From: CAIKXD01 sp035439485
Lineage (GTDB): Bacteria > Bacteroidota > Bacteroidia > UBA4408
Direction: 5' to 3'
DNA: 9,496 nt
NCBI GenBank assembly: GCA_035439485.1
Contig: DAORKI010000126.1
Coordinates: forward strand, 1-9,496
The notes below the pieces were generated by a model. The model did not search any database. It was not told where the DNA came from and saw only the letters and a list, made by a program, of their open reading frames with translations. This document shows, piece by piece, positions 1-8,600 of the stretch. Position 1 is the first letter of the stretch. Each line of letters opens with the position of its first letter. A program made the translations under genes and the position numbers.

Positions 1-71
1 AAGCCCGACAGGCAGCTATTACCAACGAAATTTTAGAGATTGTAGGTGGTGCAGAAGCTTTGAAAGGATAA
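1..71 (+). CDS. atpG: ATP synthase F1 gamma subunit, C-terminal end (partial)
   Basis: Only the last 22 codons and a TAA stop are in the window, read from base 3; the two leading bases fit the end of a Lys codon. The peptide begins ARQAAITNEILEIVGGAEAL and ends KG. The pattern R-Q-A-x-I-T-x-E-I-x-E-I-V-x-G-A is the hallmark C-terminal helix of AtpG, which pairs with the N-terminal helix as the rotor shaft inside the alpha3-beta3 head and couples proton flow to ATP synthesis on the cytoplasmic face of the inner membrane. The gene starts outside the window, so its operon (normally after atpA in Bacteroidota) cannot be seen. A strong hairpin terminator follows 21 bp after the stop, so it is probably the last gene of its transcript. 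The call rests on 22 residues, but they are highly characteristic. Confidence 0.85.
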   Translation, partial: ARQAAITNEILEIVGGAEALKG

Positions 72-92
72 AAATGATTAAGGTTAAAATTG

Positions 93-122
93 AAAACCCG
101 ATAAGTGATTATCGGGTTTTTT
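93..122 (+). terminator. Rho-independent terminator of atpG, probably bidirectional
   Basis: AAAACCCGATAA (93-104) pairs perfectly with TTATCGGGTTTT (109-120) around a GTGA loop, and the T run continues to 122. This is a textbook intrinsic terminator for plus-strand atpG. Read on the minus strand the same stem is followed by TTTTCAATTTT, so it can also stop transcription of the convergent phosphatase gene, whose stop codon lies about 50 bp away. Nothing else was seen in the 100-bp gap between the two genes. Confidence 0.9.
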
Positions 123-171
123 GTTGGATAGAGTATATAAAACATTGTCTATCAAAAAAAATCTTCATCAT

Positions 172-2496
172 TCAAATTTTTAGTCCAATAACACAAACAT
201 CGTCCACCTGATCTTCTTCACCTTTCCAGGATAAAAAAGCATCTATGAGATGATGATATTGCTCTTCCATACTGTATTTGTGCATTTTCAAAAGCAGTAC
301 TTTTAATTGTGCTCGTTGAAATTTCTTATTATTAGGTCCTCCAAATTGATCGGCAAAGCCATCGGAAAATAAATAAACGCAAGAACCTTTTACCACAGGC
401 ATTACATTATTGGTGAATGGCATGCGAACATCTGTTTTACCAATAGGTTGTTTATCGGGTTTAAGTTCCAAAAGTTTTCCATCAGGTTCAATTACTATTA
501 AACCATTATTTGCCCCCGCCCATTGAATTTCATTATTGGTAAAATTGATACTTAATAATGAAATATCCATACCATCTTTAATTTCATCATCCTCTTCATT
601 ATTTTTACTAAAATCTTCAATTACCAAATCGGCCACTTTATCTAAAATTAATGAAGGTTGAGTTAATTCAAACTCTTTAACTGCTTTGTCTAAGGCCTTA
701 CTACAAACCACACTTACCATTGCACCTGGAACACCGTGCCCTGTGCTATCGCAAGCTGCAATTAAGGTAATGCTCTCATTTTGATGATTCACTTCTTTCA
801 TCCAGTAAAAGTCTCCTGCAACGATATCTTTTGGAAGGTACAATACAAATGAGTTAGGAAGACTATTTTTAATTTCCTTTAATGGAGGTAAAATAGTGGC
901 CTGAATTCTTTTGGCATATTCTATAGAAGATAAAATTTCGCTATTTTTTTTCTCAACTAATAACTTTTGCTTAAGCGTTTCGTGTTCTTTATTTTCTATG
1001 ATAATTTTTTGTTTTTGGGTGACTTTAAAGCGGTTAAACATGACAACTCCGAATAATAAAACCACAACAAGGCCACCATAGAGCGCATAGCGCTGTGTTT
1101 TTTCTTGTTTAAATTTGGCATCAATTACCTTTTTTTCTTCTGCTGCAATTAAGCTATCGGCTTCGGCCTTTTTATCATATTCATACTGAAATTGCTGCTT
1201 GAGCATTTCCTTTTTAGTTTCTTGGTTTTGAATACTGTCGCGCATTAGAATGTAAAGCTTATACATTTCTAGTGATTTTTTGTAATCGCCTTTTACATAA
1301 TATAACTCATTCAAGAGTTTGGTAATGCGTTTTATATTTTCAGGAAAACCAAGTTCTGTGGCTATTTGTAGGGCCTCATCGGCATAATTTTTAGCTACAT
1401 CAATTTTTCCTAGCTTATAATTAAATGCCGCCAAATTAGTTAATGAAAATGCAATATCTTTTTTATTGTTTAACTGTTTTCGGATGCTTAAAGCCTGATT
1501 TAAATAATCTTCCGCTTCTTTGTATTTTCCGATGTTTTGGTATACTTCACCAATGTTATTGAGTGAATTTGCGATACCTCTTTTATCATCAATAGCTTGT
1601 CGTATTTTTAAACTTTTGTTGAAATAAAACAAAGCGGAATCTGTTCGAAAAATAACGATAGCATTATTCTTTTGTGCGTTTTTTTCTGCTATTTTTTTAT
1701 TTGCAACACCAATGTTATCAATGGCATAAGCTTCTAGTTCTTTGTTACCTTGTTTTTGTTGTATTTGAATACTTCTTTTATAATATTCTATTGATTTTTC
1801 AAGCTCATCCAAATTGTTTGCATAAATATTGCCGATATTGATTAAAGAACGAGATACGCCATCCCAATCATTAATTTTTTCGTTAATTTTTAAGCTCCTT
1901 TGATGATAATCTAATGCTTTTGAAAAATCGCCTAATCGATCATAAAGAAAACCAAGATTGTTTAATGATTGGGCTATTCCTTCTTGTTCATTTATTAACT
2001 CTCTAATTTCTAAACTTTGTTTAAAGTACTCTAAGGCCAATTCAATATTTCCTTGACTTTGATATAAATCGGCAATATTATTTAATGATTGTCCAACACC
2101 ACTTTGATCTTTGACTTCTCTTCTTAAATTTAAACTTTGCTTATATAATGGTAATGCACTATCAAAATTTCCCTGACCATCGAAAATGATTGCCTCATTG
2201 TTTAAAGCTGTAGCAAGTGCTTTTTTTGCATTTAGTTTAATGGCATTATTATTTGATTCAGTTAAAGTAGTTGAAAGTTTTTTTAATTGCTGATTGTATT
2301 GCTCCCAAACGCCATTAGGCGCATCTTGCACAATTTTATTGAGTAAATTTATTTTATTCGTATCTTCATTTAATAATTTTAGCTCCTTAATATGCTTTTC
2401 TAATTCAGGATCTAAATCTTGAGCAAAGAGATAAGTCTGTATGCCAATTATTAGCAAAAACAGAAAAATATTTTTTGAATAAAAGTTCCAAGCCAT
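172..2496 (-). CDS. TPR-repeat transmembrane SpoIIE-type serine/threonine phosphatase
   Basis: 774 residues. Residues 1-25 form a signal peptide or membrane anchor (hydrophobic 10-24, likely cleavage A25/Q26). Residues about 94-420 hold roughly eight TPRs on a 40-residue pitch with recurrent SLNNIG-type helices; the fifth has an insertion of about 20 residues near 267-288. A Lys/Glu-rich helix (425-468), one membrane segment (470-488) and a coiled coil (about 490-530) lead to a PP2C/SpoIIE domain (about 530-774). Metal-ligand motifs are complete: DIVAGDFYW with D562, CDSTGHGVPG with D583, DGMD at 641-644, FSDGFAD with D712, and VDDV with D765/D766. The family dephosphorylates phosphoserine or phosphothreonine, often on STAS-type anti-anti-sigma factors; no such partner is in the window. 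Topology implies an extracytoplasmic TPR sensor driving a cytoplasmic phosphatase. The start is forced: an in-frame TGA directly precedes the ATG. There is no Shine-Dalgarno sequence. The substrate is unknown. Confidence 0.9.
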   Translation of the reverse strand: MAWNFYSKNIFLFLLIIGIQTYLFAQDLDPELEKHIKELKLLNEDTNKINLLNKIVQDAPNGVWEQYNQQLKKLSTTLTESNNNAIKLNAKKALATALNNEAIIFDGQGNFDSALPLYKQSLNLRREVKDQSGVGQSLNNIADLYQSQGNIELALEYFKQSLEIRELINEQEGIAQSLNNLGFLYDRLGDFSKALDYHQRSLKINEKINDWDGVSRSLINIGNIYANNLDELEKSIEYYKRSIQIQQKQGNKELEAYAIDNIGVANKKIAEKNAQKNNAIVIFRTDSALFYFNKSLKIRQAIDDKRGIANSLNNIGEVYQNIGKYKEAEDYLNQALSIRKQLNNKKDIAFSLTNLAAFNYKLGKIDVAKNYADEALQIATELGFPENIKRITKLLNELYYVKGDYKKSLEMYKLYILMRDSIQNQETKKEMLKQQFQYEYDKKAEADSLIAAEEKKVIDAKFKQEKTQRYALYGGLVVVLLFGVVMFNRFKVTQKQKIIIENKEHETLKQKLLVEKKNSEILSSIEYAKRIQATILPPLKEIKNSLPNSFVLYLPKDIVAGDFYWMKEVNHQNESITLIAACDSTGHGVPGAMVSVVCSKALDKAVKEFELTQPSLILDKVADLVIEDFSKNNEEDDEIKDGMDISLLSINFTNNEIQWAGANNGLIVIEPDGKLLELKPDKQPIGKTDVRMPFTNNVMPVVKGSCVYLFSDGFADQFGGPNNKKFQRAQLKVLLLKMHKYSMEEQYHHLIDAFLSWKGEEDQVDDVCVIGLKI

Positions 2497-2501
2497 TCAT
2501 G

Positions 2502-2509
2502 CAAAACTA
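2502..2509 (-). promoter_or_regulatory. possible Bacteroidota -7 box of the phosphatase gene
   Basis: The minus strand reads TAGTTTTG, an exact TAnnTTTG match, ending 5 bp before the ATG. Initiation 5-7 bp downstream would fall at or next to the start codon, giving a leaderless or near-leaderless mRNA. No TTTG -33 element is found about 19 bp upstream, and such matches arise by chance in AT-rich DNA, so this is weak. Confidence 0.25.
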
Positions 2510-2571
2510 ATGAAATAGTTGAATTATTGTGATTATGAAAAAAGAGTATTAACCATTTTACTTATTCAAAT

Positions 2572-2603
2572 AAAAATGGCGAATCATGCAATTCGCCTTT
2601 TTT
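2572..2603 (-). terminator. intrinsic terminator after the giant surface-protein gene
   Basis: GGCGAAT (2578-2584) pairs with ATTCGCC (2591-2597) around a 6-base loop. A runs at 2572-2576 and T runs at 2598-2603 flank the stem, so minus-strand transcription meets a T tract after the hairpin. It lies about 57 bp past the stop of the LRR/Ig-like gene and upstream of the phosphatase gene, and probably separates the two transcripts. The T tract is preceded by one A on the minus strand, so termination may be incomplete. The rest of the 163-bp gap shows nothing else clear. Confidence 0.75.
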
Positions 2604-2659
2604 AGGTTTAATATTTAATAACTACAACTAGTATGTAAAGATTTTAATAGCAAAATAAT

Positions 2660-5600
2660 TTACCTCACCACCATTTTTAATACATTTTTACTGCCATTGG
2701 CATTAAATATAGTTACAAAATAAACACCTGCGGCATCAACAGTTATATTATAACTGTTATTCCCTTTTTGTGCGTTAACATTATTTGCAATTACAACTTT
2801 ACCAATTACATCTGTTACTACAATTTGCAGGTTTTGTGCTTTTGATGATTCCCACTGTAACATGGTGTTGCCATTGGATGGGTTGGGAAGGATTTTTACA
2901 TTAGCCAATAGGTTTTTATCCTCAATGCCATCGGGCACTAGCAATATGGCTTGGTTATTACCCACATTTGATTTTGATTTGCCATATGCGGCTCTATCTA
3001 TTGAGTTGCACGTTTGAGCCAATACAATTTCAATTTTATAATCTGCATCTAAAGAAATTGGATTATTATCTGTGTATATATTTTGCGAAGCAGGAACCGT
3101 GGTCAATAGCTGAAAAATATCCCCAGGAATTTTCCTCCAAATTTCATAAGCTACAAAATTAGTTCCTTCGTAGGCGCTCCAACTCAATTCTCTGTTATTA
3201 TTTACACCTGGGTTGATCTGAAGATGTATAGTTTTGTGTGCATAGCTTGGTAATGTTATGCCTCCACATGTATCTAATACCACTATTTGATATCGATATC
3301 CTTGAATTTGGGTATTGCTACTTCCATCAATAAACTCACTTAAATCGTTATACCCTACTGATCCAATTTTTTGAAAAATATTTAAATTGCTTGTTTCCTT
3401 ATAGATAAAAATGCTGTCAATATTTGTTGAATTAGGGGTTTCCCAAACAATTAAATTATTATTTGTGGCTGAATCTACTGTTACCAAACATATACCTGGA
3501 TTTGGTGCAAGGCTGCCGCTTAATGGTAGAGGTAAAGATGAAGCTTGACATCCTACTCCAAAAAAAGCAGTAACTGTATAGTAACCCGATTGGCTCACAT
3601 TTATGGTTGAGTTGGTTGAACCTGTATTCCACAAGAAAGAGTTTGCACCTGGTGCATTTGCTTCTAATGTAACAACTGAAGGAACGCATGGATTTAAATT
3701 TCCAGTTTGATTTATTGTAGGTAAAACTGGAGCAGTCCCAGAAAATGAAACCTGCGTATAGGATGATGGAACAGCACATCCGCCATTATTATAGACGATT
3801 ACTGAATAGCTTCCCGAAACATTTGCATGAAATGTGCTTTGTGTTGCACCACCAATATATACTCCATCGCGCACCCATTGGTATGTTGGGTTAGTAGCAG
3901 TAGTGCTAACTGATAAATCCAAATAGCCGCCAATACATCCGTTCACTATGCCAGTATAATTAAGGGTATTACTGTAATTACAGTTAGAAGACCCATTGCT
4001 ACAAATAATATAATCATTCTTAATAATTTCATCTACACAACCTGTTTGGTTATCTTTTGCCTGGAGAGCAACTGTATAAGTACCACTTGAATTAAATTGG
4101 TGCAATGGACTTGCATCTGTTGAAGTAGAGCCATCGCCAAAATACCACTGGTATACATAGCTACCTTGGTTAGGGGTTGTATTGGTGAAATTAACCGTAA
4201 AAGGTATTTGGGTTAATACAGTTTGGTCTGCTAAGAAATTAGGACTGAAAACATTATTATTAACAGTAATATTAATATCATTGGAGTTACTAGGATTTTG
4301 AACTACACAAGCTTCATTACTTATTAACCAACAGCTTACCACATCATTATTATTAAAATTTGATGCACTATAAAAAGGACTATTGCTTCCAACATTAATT
4401 CCATTTAATTGCCATTGAAAAGCAGGCTGGCTACCTCCATTTTGAACTGATGTTGTAAAATAAACAGCAGTTCCAGCACATATGGTGTTTTGTGAAGCAT
4501 TGATGGTTAGTGATGAATTAAGATTAGGGTTCACTATAAACCCAATATTATTTGAGGATGCAGTAATAGGGCTTGCGCAAGCCAAACTGCTTGTTAAAAT
4601 ACATTGAACAACATCTCCATTTAACAAAGTATTAGTCGTAAAAGTATTTGAATTATTTCCACTAATATTGCCATTTATCATCCATTCAAACTGAGGGGCC
4701 ACACCCTCATTCTGCACATTGGCGTTTAATGTTACACTAGTACCTTCACAAATAGTATTTCCATTTGCAGAAGAAATAATTATGGAGGGGATAACATTAC
4801 CTGTTACTGAAATTGTAAGGCTATTACTTGTAACCAAAACTGGGTTGGCGCAATTGGCATTGCTTGTCATCTCGCAGGTTACAATATCATTATCGTTTAA
4901 TGTATTTGTGGTGTAAGAGTTGCTATTAGTGCCTACATTAAAACCATTCAATTTCCATTGGTAATTAGGTGTACCGCCATTCACAGGATTTGCAGTAAAG
5001 GTTACAGGAACTGCACTACAAATACTTACTCCAGGGTTAGCAGTTATACTTACTGTGGGTATTACTGCAGCAATAATTGTAATTTGTATGTTATTGCTAT
5101 TAACTGTGTTGGTTGTAATACACAAGGCATTACTTGTTAAAATACATTGCACCACATCGTTATCAGCCAAGTTGGTGCTTGTATAGGTAGGAAGGTTGCT
5201 CCCTACATCTATACCATTTACCTGCCATTGATAAACTGGTAAAGTTCCTCCATCTGTTGTAGATGCTGAGAATGTAATACTTGTACCTTCGCAAACATTC
5301 GTTTGCGAAGCATTTATGGTTACGGTTGGCGTTACATTGCCATTGGTCATAGTAATACTGTTACTAGTGGCGTTTGCTGTGGTTAAACATGTTTCATTGC
5401 TTGTTAATATACAAGTAATAACATCATTGTTTAATAATGAGGCTGTTGAATAGGTTGAAGCATTAGTACCTACGTTTATTCCATTTACCTGCCACTGATA
5501 GGCTGGAGTAAGACCTCCATTTGTAGTATTAGCCGTAAAATCAATCGTTGAGCCAGAACAAACCGTGGTACTAGTAGCAGAAATAGTTACAGAAGGAGTT

Positions 5601-8600
5601 AGGTTGGGATTAACTAACATGTTAATATTGTTAGAACCAACTTGCGTTGGGCTTGCACAGTTGGCATTACTGGTTAAAATACAACTTACAACATTATTAT
5701 TGGATAATGTTGTGCTTGTATAAGTATTGCTATTGGTACCCACATTAACACCATTTACTTGCCATTGATATGTTGGTGCCGCACCAGCATTAACAGGTGT
5801 TGCAGTAAATGTAACAGAAGTGCCATTACAAATAGTATTACCCGGATTGGCAGAAATATTTACAGAAGGAGTAACTGAACTGTTAACAGTCATATTTATC
5901 GTATTACTGTTTGCGGTGAGCGGGCTCGCACAATTAGCATTGCTGGTTAGTATACATTGTATGTCATCAGCATTGTTTAAGGATGTGTTTGTATAGGTAG
6001 TGCTATTACTGCCAACATTAATACCATTCAATTTCCATTGATAAGATGGTGCTGCACCGCCATTAACAGGTGTTGCCGTAAAGGTTACAGAAGTGCCATT
6101 ACAAATGGTATTACCTGGATTTGCGACAATGTTAACACTGGGAGTTACAATAGCATTCACAGTCATATTTAAAGTGTTACTATTCGCAGTCAATGGGCTG
6201 GCACAATTTGCATTGCTGGTAAGTACACATTGTATAGCATCAGCATTGTTTAAGGATGCGTTTGTATAGGTAGCGCTATTACTGCCAACATTGGCTCCAT
6301 TTAATTTCCATTGATACGCTGGTGCTGCACCGCCATTAACAGGTGTTGCCGTAAATGTTACAGAAGTGCCATTACAAATGGTTGCTCCAGGATTTGCAGA
6401 AATATTTACAGAAGGCGTAACCAAACCGTTAACAATCATATTTAAAGTGTTACTATTGGCACTTAGCGGACTGGCACAAGGATCATTACTGGTAAGCACA
6501 CAAGTAATTGCGTCTCCATTCACTAAACCAGCATTAGTATAGGTTGTGCTATTAGCGCCAACATTGGCACCATTTAATTTCCATTGATAAGCGGGGGTTG
6601 CACCACCATTGGTAGGCACAGCGGTAAAAGTAACTGAAGTGCCAACACAAATATTGTTGCCTGGATTGGCAGAGATGCTTACTGATGGTGTAAGTGTGGA
6701 ACTCACCACCATTGTAACAGTATTACTATTGGCAGTAAGCGGACTGGCACAAGGATCATTACTGGTAAGCACACAAGTAATTGCATCTCCATTCACTAAA
6801 CCAGCATTGATATAGGTTGAACTATTAGTACCGACATTGGTGCCATTTAATTTCCATTGATAAGCAGGGGTAGTACCTCCATTGGTAGGCACAGCGGTAA
6901 AAGTAACTGAAGTGCCGTTGCAAATATTGTTGCCTGGATTGGCAGAGATGCTTACTGATGGTGTAAGTGTGGAACTCACCACCATTGTAACAGTATTGCT
7001 ATTGGCAGTGAGCGGACTGGCACAATTAGCATTGCTGGTAAGCACACATTGTATCGTATTACCATTGCTTAATGAGGCATTTGTATAGGTGGCACTATTG
7101 CTTCCAACATTGGCTCCATTTAATTTCCATTGATACGCTGGTGCTGCACCACCATTAACAGGTGTAGCTGTAAATGTTACTGAAGTGCCATTGCAAATGG
7201 TGTTACCAGGATTTGCGCTAATATTTAATGAAGGAACAGCAGTAGGAGTTACAGTTACCAACTGCGTTACTCCTGCGGTGTTATTAGTGCATGGGGGCAC
7301 TGTACCAACTCTGCGCACCCAATAAGTAGTATTTATGGATGGGCTCACTGTGATAGTGCTGGCATTTTGCCCAACAATAATATTGCTGCCAATGGCCCCT
7401 GTGCCCCATTCATAAATTGCTCCACTACCATCTAAACCTCCATTGGCGCTGAGGGTAGTGTTAGCACCATTGCAAATGCTTGTAAGCCCGCTAATACCTG
7501 TGGGAGCAGTTGGATTGGTGCAAGAACAATTTAAATTAAAACTTGCCCAAGAATCAATATATCCAAGAAAATTATTATCCATAAAAGTTGGATCATCAAC
7601 TTCAATACAAAATAAACTAGGGTTATTATTTGCTTCTAGGAATGTTAAGTTTATATTGTTACCATTTTGTATATTTAAATTTGTCAATAAATTATCTGAA
7701 CAATCAAGCTCATTGAGATTTATATTTGCTGATAAATCTAAGGTTATTATTTGATTATTATCGCAATTTAAATAACCTAATGCAGTAATGGCGGAAACAT
7801 CCAAACTGCTTAGTTGATTAGCAGAGCAATAAAGTTGCCATAATGCCATATTGGTGGAAACATCCAAACTGCTTAGTTGATTGACAGAACAATTTAAAAT
7901 TTGTAATGCAAAATTGGTGGAAACATCCAAACTGCTTAGTGAATTAAATCCGCAGAAAAGCGTTTCTAATAACGTATTCAATGAAACATCCAAACTGCTT
8001 AATGAATTATTTCCGCACCTAAGCTCTACTAATGACGTATTCAATGAAACATCCAAACTGCTTAGTTGATTGTGAGAGCAATTTAAAGTTTGCAATGCAA
8101 GATTGGTGGAAACATCCAAACTGCTTAGTTGATTAGCAGAGCAATCTAAACGCAATAATGCTGTGTTCGTGGAAACATCCAAAGTGCTTAGCTGATTAGA
8201 AGAGCAATATAAATCCTCTAATGCCGTATTGGTGGAAACGTTCAAACTGCTAAGTGGGTTAATATCGCAATACAAATATTTTAATGCCGTATTTGAAGAA
8301 ACATCTAAACTGCTTAGTTGATTGTCAGAGCAATCTAAATAATTAAGCATTGTATTTAACGAAACATCCAAATCTGTAATTTGATTTAAATTACATCTCA
8401 AATCTGTTAGTTGAGGATTGTTCGAAACAATCAACGAGGACAAGCTATTTTGAAAACACCAAAGTCCTTCTAAACTGGGAAGATTTGAAACATCTAATGT
8501 TGTTAATAGATTATCATCACAAAAGACAGCTAACAATTGCGTATTATTTGAAAGATTTAAGCTAGTAATTTGATTATGAGCGCAAAATAAAGTTTGAAGT

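Noticed and set aside
3459..3779. 106-codon minus-strand open frame inside the giant gene
   Set aside because: It lies in another frame of the same strand within a continuous, domain-rich coding sequence, and has no recognisable domain or initiation signal.
6609..7088. Two similar 68-codon plus-strand open frames spaced 273 bp apart
   Set aside because: They are antisense shadows of the tandem Ig-like modules. The similarity comes from the minus-strand repeat, and the proteins have no independent features.
7881..8069. Plus-strand open frame with an internal repeated peptide
   Set aside because: It is an antisense shadow of the 63-bp LRR repeats.
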